Assembly (NCBI GenBank): GCA_040901765.1
Contig: JBBDYG010000019.1
Location: 1 to 64,000, forward strand
Origin: JBBDYG01 sp040901765
GTDB lineage: Bacteria; Planctomycetota; Planctomycetia; Pirellulales; Lacipirellulaceae
Direction: 5' to 3'
Length of the DNA stretch: 64,000 nucleotides
In this document: positions 27,301-35,451 of the stretch, piece after piece
Numbering within the stretch: position 1 is the first letter of the stretch
Layout: each line of letters opens with the position of its first letter
The notes under the pieces: model-generated
What the model was told of the DNA's origin: nothing
Databases searched by the model: none
Seen by the model: only the letters and a program-made list of their open reading frames with translations
Translations under genes and position numbers: made by a program

Positions 27301-30300
27301 TTGTTGTGAATGCAACAGTCGCTGGTGACAAGCAATATCCTGACGTCGCGGTCAGGCCCGATGGCAGCTTTGTCGTGGTGTGGCAAAGCGACCATGACGG
27401 AACCTGGAGCGTTTTCGAGCGCGTTTACGACAGCAGCGGAGCGCCGCTTTCGGGCGAGATCCTCGTTAACCAGACTGTTGCTGGGTCTCAAGTGCTCCCG
27501 CGCGTCGACGCCGACGAATCAGGCACCATCGTCGTGTGGGAAGACAGTGTTTTGGAAGCAGACGGCGGCGGCGTTTACGCCCGCACTTTCGACGTTAATG
27601 GCTACCCATTGGTAAATGAATTCCGTCTCTCATCGAATCCGATTGGCGATCAGCATTATCCACGTGTATTGCGACTCGCCGATGGTGGGTTTTTCGCGGT
27701 GTGGGATTCGGCGGGCCCCGACGATACTGGCTTCGACCTTCATGGTCAGCAGTTTTCGAAGAACTTCCAGCGCGTTGGATCGGAAATCATTATTAATCAA
27801 TCGCGTGGCGGCGATCAGATTCGAGGAGTCGTTGCGCAACTTTCGGAAAACGAGTTGATCGTCGCTTGGGAGGATCCCGGAGTGGCGATTTATGGAAGAA
27901 TCATTTCCGCCTCGTTCCACGACGGCGGCGGCACCTACAACGCCGGATCGCTCACGGCCACGAACGTCACCATCTCCGGCAACGAGGCGGCTAATCAAGG
28001 TGGCGGGCTGTTCGATGCGAGCGGCGGGACTGCCACCGTAGCGAGCGCCACTGTTACCGACAATTTAGCCGACGGGACTGGCTTGCCGACTGATCTGACG
28101 CGCGTCGGTGGCGAAGTCTTGATGCACGCCTACACGCCGGGACTTCAGCACGGGCCGCGAGTCGCTTTCAATCAAGCAGGAAACGGCGTCCTCGTCTGGG
28201 ACAGCCAGAACACAACGATACTTGCTCAACGCTTAGGGACCGACGCCCAGCCAGTCGGTTCCATCTTTCAGGTCAATGACACGACCACGGATCACGGCGA
28301 TGTGGCCGTGGCGCCCAACGGCGATTTCGCAGTAATTTATAGGCAATTTGGCGGAGATGCCGACCTGTGGGGAGTACGCGGAAAGATTTACAACTCGCAA
28401 GGAGTCGTGATAAAGCCGGAATTCATCGTCAACGGCAACGTCGGCACGAATCAAACAAGTCACCAGCTCAATGCGATCGTCGAAGCGCTGCCCGATGGCG
28501 GATACGTGGTCACGTGGTACGACCACTTCGGCGGCATGTCCATTTGGGCCCAAATACTCAATGCCAATGGCAGTTTTCGAGGCACCGCTTTCAAGGTCAA
28601 CACGGCGACACCTGGATATACGTACGAAAATATCCGCGAAACGAACATCTGGGTTTCCCCGGACGGCACGATACTCATCTCCTACCGAGCCACGCCGGGA
28701 GGGACCGCTGGCGACGAGGTGTTTGCACGGCAATTTGACTCCAATGGCGAGGCGATTGGCCCCGAGTTCTCAATCAGCGGCGGTCTGGCGGGTGTCGATC
28801 AGAATCCTGCGGTAGCCGGCGACTCGGATGGTTTTGTTGTTACATGGCGCAACGAGAGCGCGGGCATGTACCTTCGCCGATTCGATGCGGATGCCCAACC
28901 GTTGGGACCGTCCGTCGAGTTTGCGACGCCAGTATACAATTTTTCCGAGTCAAGTCTGGCGATGCTTCCCAATGGCAATTTGCTCGTTGTGTGGGACGAC
29001 TACCAGTTTTTGGCGGGACCCGCACGAGCAGCGATGCGCGGCCGAATTCTGTCTCGTGAAGGAGCGGTTCTTGGAGACGAGTTTACGGTTCCCTCTACCC
29101 CTGGTATCCAGCAAGTCACGCCTAGCGTGGCGTACGCTGGCGACGGACGCGTGTTGACCGTGTGGGGCGGACCTGGACCTGGCGACGACTACGGTATCGT
29201 CGCCCAGTATTTCCAAACGCCCGAGTACGCCGCTGGCGGCATTTTTAACTCGACGGCGGGCAGTCTGACGATCAAGAACTCGATTGTCGCGGCCAATCGA
29301 TCTACCGACGGCGACATTGACGTGGCGGGAAACGTCGACTCCGCGGGGGGGAACTTGATTGGCAACATTGGCGACGCCACTGGCCTGTCGAACGGCGTCA
29401 ATGGAGATCAAGTCGGTACACATGTCACGATGCTCGACCCCAAACTCGGCCCGCTCGCCGACAACGGCGGCCCGACGCTGACGCACCTTCCCGCCGCCGA
29501 GAGCCCGGCGATTGACGCCGCCGTATCGGGCGGGCCGACCGTGGATCAGCGCGGCGTCGCCCGACCCGCCGACGGCAACAACGACGGCCTTGCCGTGAGC
29601 GACATCGGCGCGGTCGAGATGTACCACGCTTCGATCTCGGGCCGGAAGTTCCAAGACCAGAATCAGAACGGCATTCAGGATGTCGGCGAGCCGGGCATCG
29701 CCGGCTGGACGATGTACCTCGACCTCAACCAGAACGGGCAGCTCGACTCCGGCGAGCCATCGACCGTCACCGGCGCGGAAGGCGAATATGCGTTCGAACA
29801 ACTTGCGCCGGGAACCTACACGGTCGCCGAGGTGAATCAGCAAGGCTGGACGCGGACGCACCGGGCGACGATTGTTTCCCAGGAATTTCTCGACGGCATC
29901 ATCGACGGCCTCGACGGCGCGAGCGCCGTCGCCACCGTCGCTGACAACCGCTACGTCTACGTCGCCGGCGCCGAGGAGGGGAAGATAGCCCGCTTCGAGC
30001 GCAGCTTCGTCGACGGCCAGTTGTATTATCTCGGCGCCACGACAACGACCGCCACCACCCAGGCCGGCGGCGCCGGCGCCAACGTGCTCGACGGCGTGTC
30101 GCGGCTAGTGGTCGGCACGACCGCTGGCGTCGGCACGCACTTGTACGCCCTCGGGCCGAACGGGTCGATTGCCATCTTCTTGACGAACTTCAGCACGGGC
30201 GATCTCGTGCTCGTCGACGTCGTTCGCGAGGGCGACAACCGCGGTCAGACGGTGCAGCGCCTCACCGGCGCCACCGGCCTGGCGATCAGTGCGGACGGGG

Positions 30301-33300
30301 CCCGGTTGTACGTGTCCAACTCCAGCGCCAGCGCCCTCAATGGGGGCACAATTCTCGCGTTCGAGCGAGTGCCGGGGCAGACTCCGGAGTTGCGGTTGCG
30401 GCGGATTCTTAGTAATGGCGTCGCGAGCTCGCCCTTCGGCGCCGGGGGCCGGGGCGTGGTCGTGTCCTCCGAGGGCAATCAACTCCATGTCTACGTCGCC
30501 GGTGAAAACGCCGACGCTTCCGATACGCTGGCCACATTTGTGCGCGTGGTCGGTGGCGCGCCGTTCCTCTCCTATTCGGCCGTGTTAAAGAACGGCCAGC
30601 CGGACTCGTTGGGCACCACCGTTGTCGGGCTCGATGGAGCAAACGACGTGGCGCTCAGCCCCGATGGCAGGCATTTGTACGTGTCGGCGGCGACCGACGG
30701 CGCGGTGACGCTTTTCGCCCGCAATGATTCGACGGGCGTTCTAACCTTCGTTCAGTCACTAATCGACGGGGCGCTTGACGACGCGGGCGGCACCGTTAGC
30801 GGCATTCTCGAAGCCTCGTCAGTGACCATTAGCGACGATGGCAGCCGGGTGTACGTGACCGGCAAGAAAGACGTCGGCAGCCCGGGAGACCCCTTCCTCG
30901 TCGGAGCGATGGCGGTGTTTCGACGAGACCCAAGCATGACCAGCACGGGGCAATTAACATTCCTGCACGAGATGGTAGATGGCACGGCCGACGCGTTTGG
31001 CGCTCCAGTTGAGAACCTCGAGTCCGCCGTAGACGTATTGGCGGCGGACGGATTTGTGTACGTTGTTTCCGGCGATGGCGAGGACGCTTTGACCGTCTTT
31101 CTCCGCGACCGCGAAGGGCTCGACCGAAAGACGCTGTTAGTTGGCGAGAACCTCACGAACGTCTTCTTCAGCAGCTTCGCCGCCCCGGGCGAGATCCGCG
31201 GCGCGGTCTACAACGACCTGAACCAAAATGGAACGCGCGACGGCGACGAATACGGCCTGGGGGGTGTGACGGTCTATCTCGATGTCGATAATTCCAACAC
31301 GCTCAACGACGGCGATATTTTAACGAGCACCAGCGTGCTGGGTGAATATGTGTTCGCCAATCGAGTTGCCCCGAAAAACTACACGGTCCGCGTGGCGCTG
31401 CAAAACGGCCAGACCGTGACGGGCGGTCCGCCGGCCACGGCCGACGGCCGCGAGTGGGCGATCTCGCTCGATCCCGACGAGATTTACATCGGCGCCGATT
31501 TCCTGATTCACAATGCCCTGTCGGGCCAGGGAACCAGCCAGATTTCGGGTTTTGTATGGCAAGATCTCGATGGGGATGGGGAGCGGCAGGATCAAAATGA
31601 AGGCGACCCCGTCACCGAACCGTTCCTGCAAGGCCGGCAGGTTTATCTCGACGTGAACGACAACGGCGACTTCAATGCGGGCGTCGATATTCTGGCCACC
31701 CAGCCCACTTCCGCCACCGGCGATTACTTTTTTACAGGCCTGGGCGCGACGAACTTTGCCGTGCGGGTCGTTACTAACCCGGGCGAGCTAACGAGCAACC
31801 TCGTCGGCAACAGCTTTACCAAGCAAACGCTCAACACGGGCACCAATCCGCTGGGCCTCATAACGGCCGACTTCGACGGCGACGGCCTGCCCGATTTGGC
31901 AAGCGTCGATGGCAGTGCCGACAAAGTTTCTGTAAGGTTGCAACTTTTCGGCGGCGGGTTTGATACCCGCACCGAGTACACGGTCTTCTCGAATCCCACG
32001 GCCTTGACGGTCGGCCTATTTAACGACGACGCCTTGCCCGACATCGCGGTGGCGCACTGGGCGTTCACCGGCAACAAGATCGTCTTCTTGCTCAACGACG
32101 GCGACGGCACGTTTACCCGTTCTAGCTACGAGATCGCGCTGCCATCGGCTTATACGTCGATCGTGGCGGCGGGCTTCGTGCCGGGGGGCCGCGACGATCT
32201 GGCCGTCGCGCTCGATGGCGGCGGCACGACCGACCTGGTCCGCGTATTTCGCAACGACAGCAGTGGCGCGAACTTCGCGTTCACCGCCCTGCCGGATGTG
32301 GCGCTCGGCAATGCGGGGCCACTTTCCATTGCGGCCGGCCTCGTCAATGGCGACAACCTGCCCGACCTGGTCGTCGGCAACTTCGACGCCGACAACGTGC
32401 GGGTGCTGCTCAATAATGGCGGCACCAGCTTTACGGCGCTCGCGCCCGTAACCGTCGGCGACGGGCCGGCCTCGGTGGCGATTGTTCCCGACATGAACGG
32501 CGACGGCCACCGCGACGTGGTAGTCGCCAGCATCGGCGTCAGCACGGTGACGGTGCTCAGGGGCAATGGCCTCGGAGGTTTGACTCTGACGACGCCCATT
32601 CCCGTGGGCCAAGGCCCGCGCTCGGTTGCCGTGGCCGATATCGACGGCGATGGCGACCTCGACTTGATTGTCGGCAACACCACCTCGAACGACGTGGTCG
32701 TCGTGCGCAATCAGGGGGGCACATTCAGCTTCCCCGAAAGCTCGGGGCTGGCGAGCTTCGCTTCCTTGGTCGCCAGCGGCGTGAAGCAGGTACTCGTGAC
32801 CGATCTGGATGGCGACGGCGTGCTCGACCTGGCGGCGGTTCGCGGCGACGCCAACACCGGTTCCTTGGCCGTGCTGTACAACGCGCTCGCGCCCGGCTCG
32901 CACCGGCTGACGCTGAACGGCTCGAACCAGGTGTTCCATCAAAACTTCGGCATCAAAGTCGCCGCGCCGCCACTTCCGGGCGATTACAACCGCGACGGCG
33001 AGGTCGATGCCGCCGACCACGGCTTCTGGTCGGCCCACTTCGGCGCCGCGACCGGAATCGGCCTGCAAGCCGACGGCAACAACAGCGGCGCCGTGAGTGC
33101 CGCCGATTACGTCGTCTGGCGCGACCGCCTCGGGGCCAGCTCAGCGGCGGGGGTGTCGGCTGTGTCGGGCGACAACTCCGGCGGCTCAGCCGATCAAGTC
33201 GCAAACGCCGACATCCACGCCGCGGCGACCGACGCGGCGCTTGCCGACTTCGCGTGGCTTTCCACAAGCGTGAACGACGAGGTTTGGCCTCGCGCAAACA

Positions 33301-33509
33301 AACTTGTCGGGAATGATGCGAATTCTATTTCGGCAGCCGATCGGCAGAGCCTGTTGCTGCTGCTCTTGGAAGACCGCTTCAGCGGCAGTGAAGAACCCGT
33401 TTGGGAAAATCTGAGGAGCGATCCAACGGACGATGAAGATGAGGATGCGGATGAAGGTGAGGATGAAACCGACGAACTGCTCGTGCCGCTTCATGAGTTC
33501 ACAGTTTGA
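24345..33509 (+). CDS. Giant (3054-residue) surface subtilisin with beta-helix, SdrD-B, propeller, VCBS and dockerin-like modules
   Basis: The start is ATG 24345, preceded by a GGGGGGG stretch. A planctomycete LEPR-XLL-like export signal follows (RRLHLERLENRLVLSAS, about residues 18-36). Residues about 180-450 are an S8 peptidase domain with Asp189 (VIDSGIDYTHP), His244 (HGHGTHIAG), oxyanion Asn (INASWGG) and Ser428 (GTSMATP). From about 712 a Pmp-like beta-helix (GGGIRNAGTLTVSNSTIRDN, GGGIYNAG) is interrupted by two blocks of 'VVVWQS' repeats (about 810-1190 and 1245-1627). Then come an SdrD-B-like domain (about 1764), a lactonase-like propeller (about 1850-2265), two more SdrD-B-like domains (about 2283 and 2400), VCBS/FG-GAP repeats (about 2500-2845), a dockerin-like pair of calcium loops (about 2878-2932) and an acidic tail (DDEDEDADEGEDETDE). 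All three catalytic residues are present, so it is probably an active surface or adhesive protease. The substrate is unknown. Confidence 0.9.
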   Translation: MGNRSRRGPGKRPAVHRSRRLHLERLENRLVLSASAAYSMVSPTWFAVAPVDDSAPETPAPPSQEWIIRLTAEATQAAGNVAGAAALLDDLPLTVVRGLGLPGQLLVTATLQSSALSTMLAGSALVASFQQDAIITGAELPNDPDFVGLEQYGLFNVGQNGGLHNADIDADLAWDITTGSSNVVVAVIDSGIDYTHPDLAANVWTNIGEIPGDGIDNDGNGYVDDVHGWDFHNDDNDPFDDHGHGTHIAGIIGAEADDEGPQIGGAGINWNSSLMALKFLDENNVGSVFDAIAAINYATMMRTRAVNPVNVRVINASWGGSGVDDQGLRDAIAASAAADVLFVAAAGNGDVFGRGQNIDTLPFFPASFGLDNMLVVAATDRHDQLTTFTNYGANSVDIAAPGQSIHSTNLFIDNNQTLQTYGTRSGTSMATPLVAGTAALIWSQSPTATAAEVRDAILAGGNTLATLQGKIASGKRLNAHGALLALPPQAEVTSALDVTNIGGTTYEFTVELSSNVPIAAATVGSGDFVVRRQNAVVGDLVASLVSATPSAGNRVWTVTYQITPPGGAWNVFDGGAYDISLVSGQVVDINGVASRAKVVDSFLVDLSSVGVFRPDVFFDGGDYNFGDGIAATITGEATLRAAIQEANLFGFDHQNTAVVILAPGTYTLSLDLQDFGNAQQGDLDILGNVVVASDGTGEVIIDAAGIDRVFDILTFCALTLEGVTITGGSVSGEEGGGIRNAGTLTVSNSTIRDNFTDQYGGGIYNAGTLSIGATTLTGNQAAFGGGIYNAEGATADVKDTTISGNTADAPNPQGRKYDTLSEERQLGSAAAGIYYAAASATGLGEALVTWEWRTINDIDGRFVSASSPIATVSEFTINDPFVDSIRTGNAIDSSGRAIVVWQATGADAEATGIQARLYDASVDIAGSSGSGIFLVNTTQGGPQSDAEVASNASGAVVAVWRSTEGGSVNIRARRLTTEGTFAGDDFVVNATVAGDKQYPDVAVRPDGSFVVVWQSDHDGTWSVFERVYDSSGAPLSGEILVNQTVAGSQVLPRVDADESGTIVVWEDSVLEADGGGVYARTFDVNGYPLVNEFRLSSNPIGDQHYPRVLRLADGGFFAVWDSAGPDDTGFDLHGQQFSKNFQRVGSEIIINQSRGGDQIRGVVAQLSENELIVAWEDPGVAIYGRIISASFHDGGGTYNAGSLTATNVTISGNEAANQGGGLFDASGGTATVASATVTDNLADGTGLPTDLTRVGGEVLMHAYTPGLQHGPRVAFNQAGNGVLVWDSQNTTILAQRLGTDAQPVGSIFQVNDTTTDHGDVAVAPNGDFAVIYRQFGGDADLWGVRGKIYNSQGVVIKPEFIVNGNVGTNQTSHQLNAIVEALPDGGYVVTWYDHFGGMSIWAQILNANGSFRGTAFKVNTATPGYTYENIRETNIWVSPDGTILISYRATPGGTAGDEVFARQFDSNGEAIGPEFSISGGLAGVDQNPAVAGDSDGFVVTWRNESAGMYLRRFDADAQPLGPSVEFATPVYNFSESSLAMLPNGNLLVVWDDYQFLAGPARAAMRGRILSREGAVLGDEFTVPSTPGIQQVTPSVAYAGDGRVLTVWGGPGPGDDYGIVAQYFQTPEYAAGGIFNSTAGSLTIKNSIVAANRSTDGDIDVAGNVDSAGGNLIGNIGDATGLSNGVNGDQVGTHVTMLDPKLGPLADNGGPTLTHLPAAESPAIDAAVSGGPTVDQRGVARPADGNNDGLAVSDIGAVEMYHASISGRKFQDQNQNGIQDVGEPGIAGWTMYLDLNQNGQLDSGEPSTVTGAEGEYAFEQLAPGTYTVAEVNQQGWTRTHRATIVSQEFLDGIIDGLDGASAVATVADNRYVYVAGAEEGKIARFERSFVDGQLYYLGATTTTATTQAGGAGANVLDGVSRLVVGTTAGVGTHLYALGPNGSIAIFLTNFSTGDLVLVDVVREGDNRGQTVQRLTGATGLAISADGARLYVSNSSASALNGGTILAFERVPGQTPELRLRRILSNGVASSPFGAGGRGVVVSSEGNQLHVYVAGENADASDTLATFVRVVGGAPFLSYSAVLKNGQPDSLGTTVVGLDGANDVALSPDGRHLYVSAATDGAVTLFARNDSTGVLTFVQSLIDGALDDAGGTVSGILEASSVTISDDGSRVYVTGKKDVGSPGDPFLVGAMAVFRRDPSMTSTGQLTFLHEMVDGTADAFGAPVENLESAVDVLAADGFVYVVSGDGEDALTVFLRDREGLDRKTLLVGENLTNVFFSSFAAPGEIRGAVYNDLNQNGTRDGDEYGLGGVTVYLDVDNSNTLNDGDILTSTSVLGEYVFANRVAPKNYTVRVALQNGQTVTGGPPATADGREWAISLDPDEIYIGADFLIHNALSGQGTSQISGFVWQDLDGDGERQDQNEGDPVTEPFLQGRQVYLDVNDNGDFNAGVDILATQPTSATGDYFFTGLGATNFAVRVVTNPGELTSNLVGNSFTKQTLNTGTNPLGLITADFDGDGLPDLASVDGSADKVSVRLQLFGGGFDTRTEYTVFSNPTALTVGLFNDDALPDIAVAHWAFTGNKIVFLLNDGDGTFTRSSYEIALPSAYTSIVAAGFVPGGRDDLAVALDGGGTTDLVRVFRNDSSGANFAFTALPDVALGNAGPLSIAAGLVNGDNLPDLVVGNFDADNVRVLLNNGGTSFTALAPVTVGDGPASVAIVPDMNGDGHRDVVVASIGVSTVTVLRGNGLGGLTLTTPIPVGQGPRSVAVADIDGDGDLDLIVGNTTSNDVVVVRNQGGTFSFPESSGLASFASLVASGVKQVLVTDLDGDGVLDLAAVRGDANTGSLAVLYNALAPGSHRLTLNGSNQVFHQNFGIKVAAPPLPGDYNRDGEVDAADHGFWSAHFGAATGIGLQADGNNSGAVSAADYVVWRDRLGASSAAGVSAVSGDNSGGSADQVANADIHAAATDAALADFAWLSTSVNDEVWPRANKLVGNDANSISAADRQSLLLLLLEDRFSGSEEPVWENLRSDPTDDEDEDADEGEDETDELLVPLHEFTV

Positions 33510-33518
33510 ACGGCGGCG

Positions 33519-33684
33519 CTAATAGGTCCACTCCGTGCCCGCGTACAGCGAAATGCCGGGCCGAAAGATGCTCTCTCCCCCCGAGAGCGAGCGGTAGTCC
33601 AAGTGCTCGCGATATTGCTTATCGGTGAGGTGTTCAACTCCCCCGACCAGCATTCGCCCTGGCCGACTCCGTTGCTCTAAATTA
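33519..33684 (-). pseudogene. C-terminal remnant of a TonB-dependent receptor
   Basis: On the minus strand a frame ending at TAG (33519-33521) reads RPGRMLVGGVEHLTDKQYRE, then HLDYRS, ESIFRPGISLYAGTEWTY and stop. This matches the last two beta-strands of TonB-dependent outer-membrane receptors ('GVeNLtDkxYreHld...frPGisfyxGxexxy'), including the final aromatic residue used for BAM recognition. Only about 55 codons remain: toward its 5' side the similarity stops at the start of the plus-strand GGT gene (33703), so the rest of the receptor is missing. The strand is opposite to both neighbours. It is most likely a decayed fragment left by a deletion or rearrangement, with the break near 33685-33705. 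Confidence 0.75.
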
Positions 33685-33702
33685 TAGCTTGAGTGAGGGA
33701 CA

Positions 33703-35430
33703 ATGATGAATCGCAGACTTTTTCTTAAGCTCGCTGGAGCTAGTTCGTTACTGGCCCCTGGCGCCTACGCAGCCGAAAAGACGGACAACCTAACCGCTGG
33801 GCTTGATAAAGATCTCTTGGAAGCTCGTAACGGCAATCGTTCGACCGTTGTCTGTCAAAACGGAATTGTGTGTGCCAGCCAACCTTTAGCGGCACAAGCG
33901 GGAATTGACATCCTTAAGGCCGGTGGTAATTGCATCGATGCGGCGATCTGCACCAACGCCATGCTGGGACTGACGGAACCAGCCAGCAATGGGATCGGCG
34001 GCGATCTGTTCGCAATCGCTTGGATCGAAAAAGACAAACAGCTCTACGGGCTGAATGCCAGCGGCCGAGCGCCCTACGATTGGAACTTGGAAGCCGCTCG
34101 GGGCCTGAGTTTGAAATCAATTCCTCGGATCGGGTCGTTTAGCTGGACAGTACCGGGATGCGTCAGTGGCTGGGCCGCGCTAAGCAGCCGACTGGGAAAG
34201 CTCGGCCTCGCCAAGTGCTTGGAAGCCGCCATTGATTATGCCAAGGTTGGTTTTCCACTGTCGCCGATCATTTCCAGCAGTTTTCACTTTGACCCGCAAG
34301 AGGCTCCCAGCTTAGCCAAGCTTTACCTTTCCGATGGCCGTTGCCCAGAATACGGCGAGGTTTTCAAGAACCCGTTGCTGGCAGCGTCGTACGAGGCGAT
34401 TTCCAAGGATGGGCCGGCCGCCTTTTACGAGGGAGAGATTGCCCAGCGGATTGTCGCCAAATCGCAGGAACTTGGCGGGAAGATGAGCATGAAGGATTTG
34501 CGCGATCACGACGCTACCTGGGTCGATCCCGTGAGCAGCAGCTATCGTGGTTGGGATGTGTGGGAGATTCCGCCGAATGGCCAAGGCATCGCCGCTCTGC
34601 AGATTCTGAATCTGCTCGAGAACTTTGAAATTGGCAAGCTCAAGCCCAATTCAGCCGAGCATCTGCATCTGTTGATCGAGGCGAAGAAGCTGGCGTTCGA
34701 AGACCGCGCCCAATACTATGCGGATGTTGATTTTGCCGATGTGCCCGTCGAGTGGCTGCTTTCCAAAGACTATGCAAAGCAGCGGGCCAAGTTAATCGAT
34801 CTCAAGCGAGCACGCAGCGACGGGCGGTACGGAGACCCCGAACTCGACTCGGACACGGTCTACCTGACGGCGGCGGATGGTGACGGCAATATGATCTCAC
34901 TGATCCAAAGCAATTATCACGGCTTCGGCTCGACGATTTGCCCCGAAGGAGTTGGATTTCCGATGCAGAATCGAGGCCAAGCTTTTTCACTGGACCCCAA
35001 TCATCGAAACCGGCTGGAGCCGCATAAGCGTCCGTTCCACACGATCATTCCGGCATTCGTGACTCGTGCCGGTCGGCCCGTTCTGGCATTCGGTGTGATG
35101 GGCGGCGATTTCCAACCGCAAGGCCATGCGCAAGCCGTAATGAACCTGATCGACTTTGGCATGTCGCCGCAGCAGGCGGGCGATCAGCCGCGCGTTTCTC
35201 ACTCCGGCAGTTCGAGTCCTTGGGGCGCCAAGTCGATTGACGGGGGTGAACTGTCGTTCGAACGCGGCATCGATGACCGCGTGAAGCTGCGATTGGCCGA
35301 AATGGGACACGCCATCCGGCCCGGTTTCGATGCACACGGCGGCTACCAAGCGATCTGGCGGATGGACGAGCCGTTACGATACTTTGGTGGTTCCGATCCG
35401 CGCCTAGACGGCGCCGCGATCGGCTATTGA
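33703..35430 (+). CDS. ggt: Gamma-glutamyltransferase, Tat-exported
   Basis: A 575-residue Ntn-hydrolase. The N-terminus MMNRRLFLKLAGASSLLAPG is a Tat-type signal. The large subunit contains AGIDILKAGGNCIDAAI and NGIGGDLFAI. The autoprocessing and nucleophilic Thr is Thr385 in SDTVYLTAADGDGNMIS, which starts the small subunit. Downstream are the oxyanion and binding motifs FGSTICPEGVGFPMQNRG, RPFHTIIP and GVMGGDFQPQGHAQ. The enzyme cleaves or transfers gamma-glutamyl groups from glutathione or related peptides outside the cytoplasm. The first ATG of an ATGATG pair has GAGGG upstream. It is followed by an esterase 21 bases downstream. All processing residues are present, so it should be active. 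Confidence 0.94.
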   Translation: MMNRRLFLKLAGASSLLAPGAYAAEKTDNLTAGLDKDLLEARNGNRSTVVCQNGIVCASQPLAAQAGIDILKAGGNCIDAAICTNAMLGLTEPASNGIGGDLFAIAWIEKDKQLYGLNASGRAPYDWNLEAARGLSLKSIPRIGSFSWTVPGCVSGWAALSSRLGKLGLAKCLEAAIDYAKVGFPLSPIISSSFHFDPQEAPSLAKLYLSDGRCPEYGEVFKNPLLAASYEAISKDGPAAFYEGEIAQRIVAKSQELGGKMSMKDLRDHDATWVDPVSSSYRGWDVWEIPPNGQGIAALQILNLLENFEIGKLKPNSAEHLHLLIEAKKLAFEDRAQYYADVDFADVPVEWLLSKDYAKQRAKLIDLKRARSDGRYGDPELDSDTVYLTAADGDGNMISLIQSNYHGFGSTICPEGVGFPMQNRGQAFSLDPNHRNRLEPHKRPFHTIIPAFVTRAGRPVLAFGVMGGDFQPQGHAQAVMNLIDFGMSPQQAGDQPRVSHSGSSSPWGAKSIDGGELSFERGIDDRVKLRLAEMGHAIRPGFDAHGGYQAIWRMDEPLRYFGGSDPRLDGAAIGY

Positions 35431-35451
35431 GCAACTTCGAGAGACCCTGCC

